Source: Prostheceraeus crozeri
Lineage: Eukaryota > Platyhelminthes > Polycladida > Euryleptidae
Direction: 5' to 3'
DNA: 64,000 bases
Assembly (NCBI GenBank): GCA_907163375.1
Contig: CAJQUW010000891.1
Coordinates: forward strand, 62,001-126,000
The position numbers and the translations under genes are program-made. The notes under the pieces were generated by a model. That model was given only the letters and a program-made list of their open reading frames with translations, searched no databases and was not told where the DNA came from. This document shows, in pieces, positions 38,940-51,529 of this stretch (position 1 is its first letter; each line of letters starts with the position of its first letter).

Positions 38940-39660
38940 AGTTATCAGCACAAGGCAATGATAAATGATAGCCTAGCTCTATTATTTTGACCTTCATATT
39001 TAAAAGCCAGTTACTTTCACAGTTTTCAATTCAGCTGTGGGAGCAGCTAGTCGAAGATGCAATTTTGCTGTGTTCAATTTTATTATTATGATAGGCTATT
39101 GGCGTATAGATGTGAGAAATTAACAGAGCCAAAGCACGATAAATCACTAGGTCTAATTAAAGATTAACCACACACTATGGAGATTGTCAAAGAGCTCGAG
39201 GAAAGTCGTTGGGCAACATGCCACCACCATTTCAAATTTTGCATCTCTTGAATTTCTCATCTTTTGAATAGCGAAGGCTTAGAATAGGAGAAATTTCAAT
39301 GAAGAAGACAGCATGGAAACATTTTCGAATTTACGGATAACACGTATGAAACAATTAATGACCTACAAATATAAATTATGGTAAACTAATGGAGTCATGT
39401 TGAGGAAGAAAACTGCCACAAAATTGTTTAATTTTTTTCCATGGAAAAACAATGGAAATATCCAATATGGAAATGACCATGGAAATATCCAAATCCATTC
39501 ATTTCCATTCAGGTCATTTAGTTCATGTAGACCGCGTGAATTTCCATCAGTTCTGTTTATACCACTACATTAATGGTGTCAAATTGTTGTTTTTTAACTT
39601 GCTATTCAGATCTCAATAACAGGCATGGAAAGCAAGAAAATCTTGAACCTCGACATTCTT
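38940..39660. other. No supportable gene
   Basis: Intergenic; no recognisable ORF. ATGGAAAT-rich stretch at about 39435-39510. Confidence 0.4.
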
Positions 39661-39683
39661 GACATGTAGCATGACATATCATC

Positions 39684-40121
39684 CACGGTGTGCCCGAAAT
39701 AAATTTAGTGGTCTAACAGGAACCACATTTTTGGCAATGAGATTGAAATCTGAGACGGGTCATCTGAAAATCATTTTTCTCACCTGCCATATATGGCAAT
39801 CAGGTCGCCATTTTGGATTTGTAGGCCTACAGAAGAAAGCCCTCGGTCAATTTCTCAAAAATCGACATGCTTGAACAGTATTGGATCCATACTAGTCTAA
39901 GAGATTGAAATCTGAGACGGGTCATTTGAAAATTTTTTTTCTCACCTGCCATATATGGTAATCAGGTCGCCATTTTGGATTTGTAGGCCTACAGAAGAAA
40001 GCCCTCGATAAAAGATTTTAAAATTTGCTTTAAAGTTATCAGAGAGGTCCATACGAGCCCACAGAAGTGGAATCTAAGCCGGTTCCTGTTAGACCACTAA
40101 ATTTATTTCGGGCACACCGTG
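39684..40121. mobile_element. 438-bp MITE with 40-bp TIRs
   Basis: The ends CACGGTGTGCCCGAAATAAA and its reverse complement are perfect for at least 40 bp and are flanked by CATC on both sides (39680-39683, 40122-40125). The interior contains a ~110-bp unit (GAGATTGAAATCTGAGACGG start) twice in tandem, at about 39738 and 39901. Confidence 0.82.
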
Positions 40122-40125
40122 CATC

Positions 40126-41601
40126 ATATTCAATACAGCATGACTCAAGCTTGATAAAATGCATAAATGGTTCAAAGATGCATGATGAATCTAAGTTTGA
40201 TAACTAAAAATTGTACGTTTATTTATGACTTCCTCTCTGAAGAAGACTGAGTGAACTTATAGCAGCATCAAGAATCAAACATGGCCTTCGGGGTTGCTCA
40301 ATAATTGAAGAGAATTCTGCGCCATCTAGTCAATACACAAGACAAATCGTGAAATATTGCTGTCGCAGTTTATGGAGCATTACATACCACCAAGCAAATT
40401 CCGCACATAGTATGAACACCAATGGACAATGACAGACTACAGTATGCGCTCAATCAAGATGGAATTCGTCGATGGACCCAAGAAAAAACAAGCTTCCATT
40501 TCGCAAAATTTTGAAACAATTCTTTTACGTGCTTACACCGACACACTAACAAACCTTTTCCGTTGAATATCAGCTCTTCAAACTATGTATATGTGATATT
40601 TAGTCATTTAAGAATCCATGCAAATTTCCATGTGATATTTTTTTCATATAATACACTGAGATCACCGGAAGACTAGCGATATCTGCACTAAACTATGCGT
40701 TATTGTATTATAACACTAACATATGAAGCTTTGAGGGCAAAGATGTAGAACATCAAATGGTGCATAAGCGCCAGAAAATGTCGTACAGAGTTGATTGAAA
40801 TTCTATGTTCACAATATTTCATAGGTCTTTGTAAGCAATTTAGATGAAAGAGATATGCGTATGAAAGATCTACGCTGATTGATGTTTTTGATTATGTCTC
40901 ATATGGATAGATATGTTGCTGTCTTCACCATTGCTCAATTGCGCACAATATTCTAAAGTAGCAACATCTATGTGTGTTTTGATATTGTCATGTGCCATAA
41001 TCATTTTATCAAATAAATTGAATGCCATTGATTTTATTTCAGATACGCTTTGGACTGATAAGGTTACTGAAAGCTAATTCCTGTCGTTTACATATGTTGA
41101 CTGCTTTGGGAAGTGTTGCCTTAATAAACCACTGTGTAAGAGGAGAAACACCTGCATTCTCGAGTAAGTATATCACGTGTTTTTGTCATGTAGTCAGTTG
41201 ATAACTAAGCACAAGGCCTGAGCAGCAACTTGCTGTTTTTAAGATCGGAAATCGAACCCAGGCCTACTTTAACTTGGTATTGATATTATACATACCTCAT
41301 CACTTGCAAACTAGCAGTTGCTTACCTTCTACATTATGTAATAGATAGTGCATAGATTTGAGGTCATTATTTGCTATAATTACCGAGAGCCGAAGGCTCG
41401 AGGTTATTATGACAAATAATTACCGAAGAAATCTATGCATTATCTGTTATAATGCATGAATTTTTCCATAGAAGTCCGCACCAGGTTGATAATTTCCAAT
41501 CAGGAAAATAATTACCTGCTTCGTGGAACTTATTAACCTGTGGACATAGAAAGCCTTACAAAATCATGCATTATGTGAAAGTTTTTGTTACCAGTATCTT
41601 T
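40126..41601. other. No supportable gene
   Basis: Intergenic. An inverted repeat lies at about 41340-41460 (AATAGATAGTGCATAGATTT with AAATCTATGCATTATCTGTT) enclosing a CGAGAGCCGAAGGCTCGAGG hairpin. Confidence 0.5.
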
Positions 41602-41698
41602 CAGGGCTGCCACTCTTCCGGTTTTACCGGATTTCCGGTTTATTTAGAATAAACTAAGCAGTGGAAAATGTTTTGCCAAGGAACAGATAATTTGGATT

Positions 41699-42310
41699 TT
41701 GAAGGGGCCCTTTTGAGATTGCGAGTGGACCTCTTAAGATTGTGAAAGGGCCCTTTAGGATCGCGAGGGGGCCTTTTGAGATTGTACAGTGGAGATCGTG
41801 AAGTGCCCTTTTGAGACTGCGAAAGGGCCCTTTAAGTGAGGGGGCCCTTTTGGGACAGCGAAGGGACTTTTGAGACTGCGAAGGGCTCTTTTGAGATTGT
41901 GAAGGGTTCGTTTTGAGACTAGGTAGCAGCCCCTCTAAGATCGCGAGGGGCCCTTTTGAGACTGCGAAGGGGACCCCTTTAAGATCGTGAGGGGGCCCTT
42001 TTGAGAATGTGAAGGGGCCCTTTTGAGAATGTGAAGGGGCCATATTTATATTTTGAAAGGGACCCGTAAGATTTTGTGAAGCAGCCCTTTGAGATTGTGA
42101 ACGGCAACTGTTTTAGTTTTTGAAGAGCTCGTTTTAGATATGAATAGACCTTTTGAGATAGTAAAGGGCCTATAAAATTGAGAGCGGCGCCCTTACAGAT
42201 AAGAGCATGTGGGACCTTTTTAGATTATGTAGGACTCTAAGACTGTGAACAGGGCGGTGTAGATTGTTAGGGGACCTTACAACCCCTTACAAGACCATGC
42301 AATTTTTAAG
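41699..42310. repeat. Degenerate ~20-bp GGGCCCTTTTGAGA minisatellite
   Basis: Roughly 25-30 imperfect units of (A)AGGGGCCCTTTTGAGATTGTG. The 129-aa minus-strand ORF over it is only the repeat read in frame (Ser-Lys-Gly-Pro units). Confidence 0.85.
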
Positions 42311-43284
42311 GGAGACCAAATTCAAAGCAGAAGCTTTCTAAGAATCCGCTGGACTCTTGAGCAGAAGATTCTTCTACAAGGATTTCGGTGAAGACACTAG
42401 CGAAAATTGAAATCTCGCAAACAACTGCAGAAGTGATAAGGATCTGTTTTCGCGTTGATTTTGCGTTTACTTATGTCATGGCGACTCAACCTTTTTCACA
42501 TAGCTGTCATAATCTTGTTTGAAAGCCAAAAGTTGTCCTTAGATGTAATTGTTTTTTTTATTATGCTGGAAGTACAAGAGATGAGAGCAAGGTTTGATTT
42601 GAACCATCGCCGGAGCTACAAGTACTGAAGAAGTTGAACTTCAACCGCTTTTGGCTTTTCAGCCGCCATCAGTGCAGTAAATCAGCAACTCACTACACAG
42701 ACCATCGGTAGGTGGATGTGCTTGGAAATCCGGCAGCTCACCTTCGTGCATAGTGCAAATACGAATTGCCGGTAGCTATTTGCATTGGTGTTTGCAGATT
42801 TCAATTTTTTTTTTAAACGAGCTCTACAGAATGAGATTTGAACTGCATGTATTTCATTAATTGTAGATGTCTGTATTTCGGATGATGATTTGTTTGCATG
42901 TGAGCTACTGACTCTTTACAGGTATACTGAACTGATGGCGGCTAAAAATCCAGAAAGGCTAGTATTTCCCGTAATGGACTGTATCAAATGTTGCTCTCAT
43001 CTCATTTCAGATTAAATGGTATACTAAGTTGCATGTCTTCTGTAATGTGTAATATTTGGGCACAATATAGAACTCCGTTTTCTCATATTGAGAAAATGCG
43101 AAAGTTTTTAGTCGGCAATATATTCTGTGTGATATTGATTCAAAATTATTTTGTCTATGTAACGTGGCGGATTCTCAGTGATCATTAGAAAGTTGTTAAT
43201 GCAATCGCAATTAGCAGCTCAATGATTAATTTCTGTAGGTCAATTATGATTTAAAAGAAAACAGTTGCTAGCACTACAACATTT

Positions 43285-43640
43285 ATTTTCTACTTGCGCA
43301 CCATTTGCCTGAACGCAATCTAATTCTTCGGTCAACAGCGCAAGAGCATATCTCTACGTAGTCGCTCGTCGATCTGCAGAAAACGGTGCAAAGCTTTGTT
43401 TTCCTGTTCATCCAAATGCATAGTACGACTATAATGCACAATTTCTTAAACGTGCCCAAAAGAAAAAGTCAAGTCATTGAATCTGGTGGTATCGGAAGCC
43501 ATTCCAAAAGCTCTCATGATGGTCAATCCAAGATTTAGGAAAATTGCTGTTTAAATAATCTACGATGGGTCTGTGGTAGTGCGCTGGCATTCCATCCTGC
43601 ATGAAGATATTCTTATCTTTCATGACATTTGGTGTATTTA
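43285..43640 (-). pseudogene. Tc1/mariner-type transposase fragment
   Basis: The minus strand reads Phe-Met-Gln-Asp-Gly-Met-Pro-Ala-His-Tyr, then Leu-Asn-Ser-Asn-Phe-Pro-Lys-Ser-Trp-Ile, then Leu-Asp-Phe-Phe-Phe-Trp, and finally Asn-Gly-Ala-Gln-Val-Glu. This is the second-Asp to C-terminus part of a mariner-like DDE enzyme. Frameshifts and stops are present. Confidence 0.75.
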
Positions 43641-44168
43641 TACAGCATAGAAAGGAAGATTTTACCACACTCTCGATTTCTCGAAATAATGATGGCACAC
43701 CAAAGAAAACACAGGGTTGGCCGGTAGAAACCACCCTGGTTTTTACCACTTGGCAAAAACCGGTAAAGACCTGGTAAAAACCACCACCTTTTGTCACCAT
43801 TTTTCGGTTAAAACTGGCTAAAATTATTTTCCATCATCTTTACTTCAGCTTTTTGGGTACATGCAGTATAAGGGATCATCGTGACTCTTATTTATTGATG
43901 AAAAAATGATGATTTGTGACTTATTTTATTGATGAAACTGATGATTAAATAAGCATCAGTAATAGTTTTGAACATTTACTTGCTAACTGTGAGGATCCAG
44001 AAGCATCTTTATTAGAACAGACCCAACTTCTGCTTGAACGCTTTCAAAACTTACTGGGTTGTGTGATATCGAATGATCGTAAATTTACTTTGCCACGACT
44101 ACGTAATTTGGGGGGCCCGTTCCGATTGGACTTTCCGGTTTTTATTTTTGAGAAGAGTGGCAGCCCTG

Positions 44169-47100
44169 ATTCTTTAATGGGCAATTATAACACTAAATAC
44201 AGCACTCCACTAAAGGATAAATTATATTAACATTTTATAAAAGTCATAGTGGCAAACTGACTCATGCGACTAATGGATGGCGCGTAATTGAAGTAATAGA
44301 AAGTTATCTAGTCTCCACCTCTGACGGAAATCTGAAGCCTGATGCACCAGAAAATACAAATGCCGATTGAAGTGTTATGCATTGACAGATAGGCCAAAAT
44401 ACAATAGGTTCAAATGATATTATTTTATTTAAGATATCTCCTGCAAGCAATACATGTCAGCTTTTCAACAAGGGACAAGGTAACACTGATGTGACTGAAA
44501 ATGCGCTAACAAATATTATCTCAGTTTTACGAAATTCATCTGTGTTGCACAATTGTTGCACAATTTTCAGGCAAATCTATCCAGTGATAAAACATGACAT
44601 CACACAACATCCTTCAGCTCTAACAACAACCTTTTTGAGATAGTGTCTGAGTCTTGAAATACAAAGATGCAATTCAACGAGCGTCTTGTTTCTTAGTGTG
44701 CAGAGACCTAGCTTTCTTTAATTCACCTTTTTGATGTTGACTATGTTTTCTTTTTCGTGCTCGCTTAGAGATGTCGCATGAAATTCAAAAAGGTTTTGAA
44801 GAACATCACTCATACGATTCAATCAACACCCACAGAAGGCTGCTAAAGAGCGATTCTGCGATTGTGTCATTAAATGTTGCATATGAACATTTATCAATGA
44901 GTTACCCCGGGGATTCGGAGTCGTCAAAAACCATGTCCGATGAAATAACATAAAATTCGACTTTGCGTCCCTGAATTTACCACTATAATTACATTTAAGC
45001 CCGTTTTGTATTTAATCTCCTCACTGATGACATGTTCAATGTTGTGAAGGGTTCATGCGAGATAGGAAAAACAAAACACGAAGTACGGAGACAACTGAAG
45101 TCTATATTTTCAACAAAACATATACATCGTAATTTCCAATAGAAAGCATGTACAGTATAATTTTATCTGCGCACTTCAAGTGTCATTCATAATCATATTA
45201 AACAGAAATCATTTCATTTTTTAATCAAACCACACTCAAATATTTTTTTATTATTCTAAAATCACTCTGTGTTGACACTTTCGTCGTGGTAGAAAAATGG
45301 TTTAACTCAAACTACTAAAAAAAAGAAATGTGTATACCCACTTCCCCGTAAATGAATTGATTGCTGATAGTTAGAATCCTTTTCATGATGAAATAAAAAG
45401 AATTTCGAATTCAAGCTAGTCACAAATAGGATATTTAGTTTTATAAATTAGGTTCTAAATTATAACTTGGGAGCACAAAGATATTTATTTGCGACTCACT
45501 TGATCTCTCAACTGTTCTGCCATGATTAGACTGAATTGAATTGTTGGCAATATTCGTGCTTGTGATATTGGTTTATTATTAAAAGAATGATTTGAAACGT
45601 TTTGTTTTGAAAGAAATTTCGAAATTGTTTATTAAAAACTATCATAAAAGTTAGATGCGCCCTTTTCGCTCTCAAAAATGCGTCGAAATAGCGACAAAGG
45701 ACGTCCATTTTTCTTGCTGAATTTCTTTTTCAATGATAGGCGTCGTTTTCTTCTCTTGCTTTTATCAAATGATATGCTTTTCTTCTATTTGGGAGCATGT
45801 TCACCAGCTCTGCAATTTCACAATTAACAGTGACATGATGGAAATGTTGACTAGCGCCATTTTTTCACCGTGATTCACTCTTAGGCTTAAAGTAAATTTA
45901 TTTCGGAATAGGTAATTATTTCAACCATTGAATGACTTCGCAGAGCATACTGAAAATCCTTATCGTGAAAATACAGAGCATAAACACGAAAATCGTTCTC
46001 TTTAAACCTGTTTTAAGTTGGGTTTCAAGTAGGGGTGTACCGATTAAAATTGAGTGATTAATTCAAGATTACAATTTTTTGATGTACTCAGTACCACATG
46101 TAGGCCTACACTGCATGCTGAACTGGTTATCTAAAATTCAAGCGAATTTTAACATAGCGATGACTGCAAACAACTGTATTCTTCCTAGTTTAATTTTTTG
46201 TATAGATAATAAATGCTGGTGAAAATGAGCAGGGTCCATTTTCGCATCTGACAATACACAAATAGTATTTTGTTTCGCCGCGCCTGGGTAGAAGCTTTTA
46301 CCCATAAGCACTGATTAACTGAGAGATGCAACCGTCTGTTTTGCAGTCGACGAATGCAAACTGAGGCCATGTAATTGAGTACTTACTATGCAACTAGGAT
46401 ACGTGGATTCGAATCCCAGCACTGAACATTAGCTTATGAATTCATTTTTGTCCAGAACGGATGGAACAACCATTTGCCAAGAATAATCTTGTATAAGCAA
46501 TTGCGGACCTTTGTTGTAGGGCTACATGTACCTGTAGTTTCTTCTCGTAAATGCGTATAGTAGCAAGTGTGGCAATTAGGGGCAAATTTGGTGACGCGGT
46601 TACTATAATCACCGATGAGATCGCTTTTGTTATTGAAACATGCATCCTACATAGTTCATCATGTTTGATTTTCTTGTGATTAATTCCAAAGCTGGGTTTG
46701 AGACAATATCCGGCCATATCGGCCATCCCATAGTCAATGTTTTCAAAAGATCATAAGAAGAGATGCAGTGGTACTTTGTTGTCCCTCACCAATACACTGA
46801 AAAACTTGTATAGCTCATTTTGCACCAATTGTCTATGTTTTGCTGTCATTTTCGATTTTTGTTGAAATTTGCATGCTAAGAATATTGCAGCCGTATCCGT
46901 TTTTCCAAATCTGTTCAGTGTAGGCTATAGCTTTACCCGCCATGGTGAAAGTAAACTGCAATTCAACATGGATTGAATGAACATCAAAGTACTTGTTGTG
47001 CAAATTAAAAAGGAAAAGGAAATTGTGAGACAACAAGAGCGACTTGTGAGATGGAATGGACAATCGTAAAGCAATGCACGATGCATATTGGCGTAACGTA

Positions 47101-48261
47101 CAGAAATGCAAGAGAAACAGACAATGAACAAATCAAGCAATTGAATGATGAACAAGAATCATCTGCTTCATGGAAATGCGTACGTATTGTGAAAACCAGT
47201 GTGAAGGAGTTTAAAAATTTACTTGATTTAACATGAACTTCCTCCGGATCGATCGGTTCGAGATAGCACCCAGATGTTGTCATTATCAGCAACATAAGTG
47301 AACAAAACGTAAAACTGTTTAGGAACAAAGCAAAATGGAGCCACTTGATAATCATGAAGGCCAGTTCGTCGTAGCAAAGAATAGAAAGACATCCATAGAC
47401 TTGACAAAACCTCAATCCCAAAACTTCTTGGCAGCCACAGACGCTGCGTTTCGCCTGCAAAGGCTCGTCAGTACGGCCCAAACCAGCTTAAAATGTCTAG
47501 AATAGCTGAACAAGCTGAATGAATCCACGACAGGCTGATCTGCGTTTATTTATCCTGGCTTTGCCGTGCGGCTGATAATTATGCAGATTGCAGAGTGCCA
47601 ACACGACGGCGCATAGAATAGAAAGAGGTACTCAGACTTCAACAAATTAAGCACAAAACTCCTTGGCAGCTGTAGAAGCTGCCTCTCACCCTACATGGGC
47701 TCGTCAGCACAGCTCGGAATGGCCCAAGTTAGGTTACTATATTAAGAATAGCTGAACGAGGTGAAGGACTGTACAAATTCAAGAAATTTTTGTACTTATA
47801 TTGTTTAAGTCTGAAGAACATTGAATAGAATGGAGCCCGTCAAAATTACCAACATCAATGCTACAGCGCTAGGAGGATGCATTAAGATTTGAAATGCATT
47901 GTGGCAAGTGTGAGAGAAGTTTGCACATGCTCACAAATGTGCTCTGACATTGTTGACTACTTTATCTTTAACTACACTATCTTCCCCCTTCGCTCTCTTT
48001 GATATTTGATACAAGATCTTATTTAGCTAGTAATTTTCAGATTTGACTTTAGAAGCATACATATTATTATGTTAGATAACCTGAGATCGATGTAAATCGT
48101 GAAACATTGAAAATTACTTTTGGTGAAATATATTTCAAAAGTAAATGTACGTCGAAAGATCAAATGATTTCATTTTCATGATTATCAAAAAGTAAGCTGC
48201 TCAATCATAAAACACAAACGTGTGCTTATGATAAAAAATTATTTACAGTACTATCAAGTGT

Positions 48262-48264
<3 letters not shown>
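44169..48264. other. No supportable gene
   Basis: About 4 kb of AT-rich intergenic sequence. ORFs up to 158 aa (47005-47481, minus) lack recognisable motifs. A ~100-bp block with GCAGC...GCTGC and GGCTCGTCAG motifs occurs at about 47420-47490 and again at 47655-47740, a diverged direct repeat. Confidence 0.4.

Positions 48265-48322
<58 letters not shown>
48265..48322. repeat. (AT)29 microsatellite
   Basis: 58 bp of uninterrupted AT dinucleotide. Confidence 0.98.
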
Positions 48323-48324
<2 letters not shown>

Positions 48325-48699
48325 TGTACATGTGCGATTGCAGCATATTGTGTTATGTTTACATCGCAAGGACATTAATGTATACATATTGAGCTTATTA
48401 TTATCAAACTGTGAGGCAAATAAAGAGTATTTATCATTATTATTTTTTTTGGAATTAAGAAGAATTACTTAGTAAAGGGAAAATAGTTTCTTACTGCTTT
48501 TCATACAGTGCTATGTAATTATATTATTTCAATGTAAAACATTTACCAGAAATGGAAGAACGCAGGTATTTGATATACAATTGAATCAAATACAATGCGA
48601 GGAAGGAGAAATTCGAGTGGCTTGAATCATTTAATGGAGGTATGCAAGAGGAGGAGACAATTTTTATTCCCTTAAATTAGATAAAACTTCTGACAACTC

Positions 48700-50338
48700 C
48701 CTCCCCTCGATGGCAATGTTTCGAAATTCAGACAGCATCTCGATTACTATCAAGACTGGCTCAGTCTGTCGTTTTGTCTTGACCCTGATTATCATCTCTT
48801 TAGTTTCCTTAATGTTGAGAGACATGTTGTTTTCAGGCACCAATGTTCGATGGAGTTTTGAGCTGCGTCTCGTATGCTGTTTTCATTTTCTCCGAGTATA
48901 GTTACTGTGATGTCGTCAGTATATTTGTCGTAGTCGGTACTCGGCTTTAGGTCAGATATGTATGTGATCAATAGCCAGGGTCCCAGCACGGATCCTTGAG
49001 GAGCGTCTCCATGTATGTCTTTGATTTCTGACTTGCAGCCGTTGAAGTGTGCTATAAGCTTTCGGTTCATCGAAAAGCATTGAGTTAGTGAAATGATGCC
49101 AGGATCAGTGTCATGCTCAAGCTGCTTCTGTAGGCGGTCTGAATGCATTTTGTAGAAGGGCCTTGATATGTCTGCCATTAATGTTCAGACGCATTGGGCT
49201 CCGTCGTACAGAGATTTGGTCAATTTGTCAAAAATTGAGATGAGTGCGTTTGTAGTTCCACCCTCATCGATGCAAGCATGTTGGTTCGTCAGATACTCTT
49301 TCACTTCCTTTCGATAGCGATCACAGATCAGTTTCTCAACTACTTTCGATGCAACTTCCAGTAGCGAAATCGAGCGAAAGTCGGTCACACTAGTTGGTCA
49401 CTGCACCTTGGGAATCGGACTGACATTGGCGATTTTCCATGTGGAAGGAAAACTGCGGGTGGAAAAAATGCTTCTATCACAGCCGAAATTTTATATCAAA
49501 GGTCGAATAATGCTGCATCTACCATGTTTGAGCAGCCATGATGAAATTTCGGAAACACCGGATGACTTGTCTTCGTTGATCTTTCCTAGCAAACTCAGTA
49601 CATATTCTTGAATTGGCGGTTTCAGACTAGTTCCGGAACGCAGGTCGAAATCTTGAATCTCTCACTAGATGGTTTCTTAATATGGAGCATCAAAAGTTCA
49701 ACATCATTTTTTTCGGATTTGGAACATGAGATCTTACATTGAAGACTATTCTTAATACAAGCACAAATGCCCCCCACCTTTCAGTGAGCTTCCACGATCT
49801 ACACGGAAAATACAATAATTACAAATATGAATGGAATAATCGGAGATGGTATTGTCCAACCAACTTTCGGCAATACAAATGAAGTCAGGAGATAATTGTG
49901 ACACAAGAAGAACAAGCTCATCAAACTTACTGTTTATAGAACGAGCATTTGTAACACAAATAGATGGCAGGATATTCAAGTCATTGGATGATTTGTTGTG
50001 ATGTTGTCAATCCTGATTGTCAAATTTGGACATGACGTTTTCGCCTGAATCTTTTCTTCTATGAAATTCCTCAAGTAACTTTTTATCAGCAGTCAACTGC
50101 GCAGGTGTCGCAGGTTTCGAAATGCTCGAAATCGACGTAGACAATCTCGCTTAACATTAGAATTTGAGAACTTCACTCGCAATGGTCTCGGTTTATGACT
50201 CTTCCTTCCCAGTCTTCTGAAAGAGATGATGTCACATCTATCAATGTTAATACGCGAGCATAGATAACTGAGTACCTTCTCATCATGCTGCTCATCAGTC
50301 TGCTCATTGTCAGTGTTTTCTGTGACACCAAACGCCAT
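48700..50338 (-). pseudogene. LINE (CR1/jockey-like), ORF1-like, endonuclease and RT pieces
   Basis: On the minus strand, in order: a Met-Ala-Phe-Gly-Val ORF (50093-50338) with Arg-Leu-Gly-Arg-Lys and Pro-Arg-Pro-Leu-Arg-Val, like LINE ORF1 ends; an endonuclease start (49752-49979) with Asn-Ala-Arg-Ser-Ile-Asn-Ser-Lys and Cys-Ile-Ala-Glu-Ser-Trp-Leu; RT motifs Phe-Arg-Ser-Ile-Ser-Leu-Leu (49185-49388); Ala-Pro-Gln-Gly-Ser-Val-Leu-Gly-Pro and Lys-Tyr-Thr-Asp-Asp (48792-49178); then Leu-Asn-Ile-Lys-Glu-Thr-Lys-Glu-Met-Ile. Many frameshifts, and the catalytic motif is Tyr-Thr-Asp-Asp. Confidence 0.8.
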
Positions 50339-50339
50339 G

Positions 50340-50760
50340 AGCTATGGCAGTTTATGCCGACAAAAACAGGGCAACAAAATTCAAACAATGACCTTATATA
50401 GCTCGCATAAATCAAATGAAGCTCGTCACGATTAAGGAAGACAGATAATAACCGCAACACTTGAAGACGAGAGGACGTTTTCTTCCTAATTTCGTCGATG
50501 TCCGAACGGAAACCAAGATCTTCGTCTAAGGTAACTCCAAGAATTTTCATTTTTGTAGTTCTTTTGAACGACATCGAAACGTAAATGGGATTGCGACGTC
50601 TTACACTTACCATTGTCTATACTTATCGGCATTGATGTCTAACTTGTTCGTAGCACACCATTGGTTTACATTATTGATTTCGATATCGATGATTTGAGTA
50701 GGATTTTCACTCCTACGGTGAATGTTGAAGAAATACAGCGAAGCCTCATAACCTGCGAAA
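50340..50760 (-). pseudogene. LINE RT C-terminal fragment, second copy
   Basis: Minus strand: Val-Asn-Gln-Trp-Cys-Ala-Thr-Asn-Lys-Leu, then Lys-Ile-Leu-Gly-Val-Thr-Leu-Asp-Glu-Asp-Leu-Gly-Phe and Tyr-Ile-Arg-Ser-Leu-Phe-Glu-Phe-Cys-Cys. This is the RT thumb region of the same LINE type. It lies immediately upstream of, and in the same orientation as, the 5' part of the next copy, so two 5'-truncated or partial copies are joined head to tail. Confidence 0.75.
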
Positions 50761-50769
50761 CCAGTTCAA

Positions 50770-51360
50770 TGAGGATCAAAAGAAAATGAGAGCGTCGACA
50801 TCAGGTATAGGCACAAATGAAAAATGCGAATCGCGGTGCTGTACTTTTCTTCGCTGAAATTTATAGAAAGTGGAGTGTTTTGCGGCGACTGTTCGAATGC
50901 TCTACTTCAGGACCACTGATCAAATATCTGATAGTCAGCTCTCAAGTGCGACCACACTTCGAAGCGCCAGCACAATTATGAACCAAAAATAGGAACAACC
51001 TTAAAATTATTTGCTGATAGACGATAGTAGTGTGGCCCGGGTCTGAGAGCAGCTATAATGGAAGTTCTCAACAGCTATCAGATCACTTCTACCTGCACCG
51101 GTTCATTTTAGGAGTCGTTTGTGATAATGAGGGGTAGGGTTTGTCTCAACTAGTCTCAAGTGTGACCGGGTTCTATCAGCTATCAGGATGAGCAGAGGTC
51201 ATCTATCAGCAATCAGCTCTTATGTGTGAACGTACCTTAATTAATCGATAGGTTATACTTGTATTTAGCAATACAAAACAGATATTTCCTTAACATTTCA
51301 GAATAATTTCATTTTCATTACCATCCACGCGTATTTTCTCTTTTCACGTGACGTGACTCT
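50770..51360. other. No supportable gene
   Basis: Intergenic; AGCTATCAG motifs recur at about 51080-51215. Confidence 0.4.
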
Positions 51361-51366
51361 TTCAAT

Positions 51367-51527
51367 AAATGAAAAAATCGCCTCTGGCTCTCCGCGGAAT
51401 AAACAGCTTTGGAGTTGCCCAACGTTTCGAATACCTTTAATAAAAGTATTAGTATTCATATTAAAGATATCGAAGGTAGCTCCAAGGCTTTTTGTTTCGC
51501 TGAAAGCCAGAGGCGATTTTTTCATTT
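51367..51527. mobile_element. 161-bp MITE/foldback with perfect 23-bp TIRs
   Basis: AAATGAAAAAATCGCCTCTG... at 51367-51389 is the exact reverse complement of 51505-51527. Interior segments TTTGGAGTTG and AGCTCCAAGG also pair partly. Confidence 0.8.
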
Positions 51528-51529
51528 GT

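Larger units (their letters stand above)
41602..44168. mobile_element. 2.57-kb CAGGG-ended element (hAT-like)
   Basis: CAGGGCTGCCACTCTTC at 41602 and its reverse complement ending at 44168 form 17-bp TIRs of the CAGGG type common in hAT elements. CCGGTTTT-type motifs follow inside both ends. The flanks GTATCTTT and ATTCTTTA are similar but not an exact 8-bp duplication. Interior: a minisatellite (41699-42310) and a mariner fragment (43285-43640). No hAT transposase seen. Confidence 0.6.

Noticed and set aside
41654..42043. 129-aa minus-strand Ser-Lys-Gly-Pro repeat ORF
   Set aside because: It is the minisatellite read in frame; no independent coding evidence.
47005..47481. 158-aa minus-strand ORF
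   Set aside because: No motif, no conserved neighbour and low-complexity composition; expected by chance in 4 kb of AT-rich DNA.
48260..48472. 70-aa ORF with Tyr-Ile repeats
   Set aside because: Created by the AT microsatellite.
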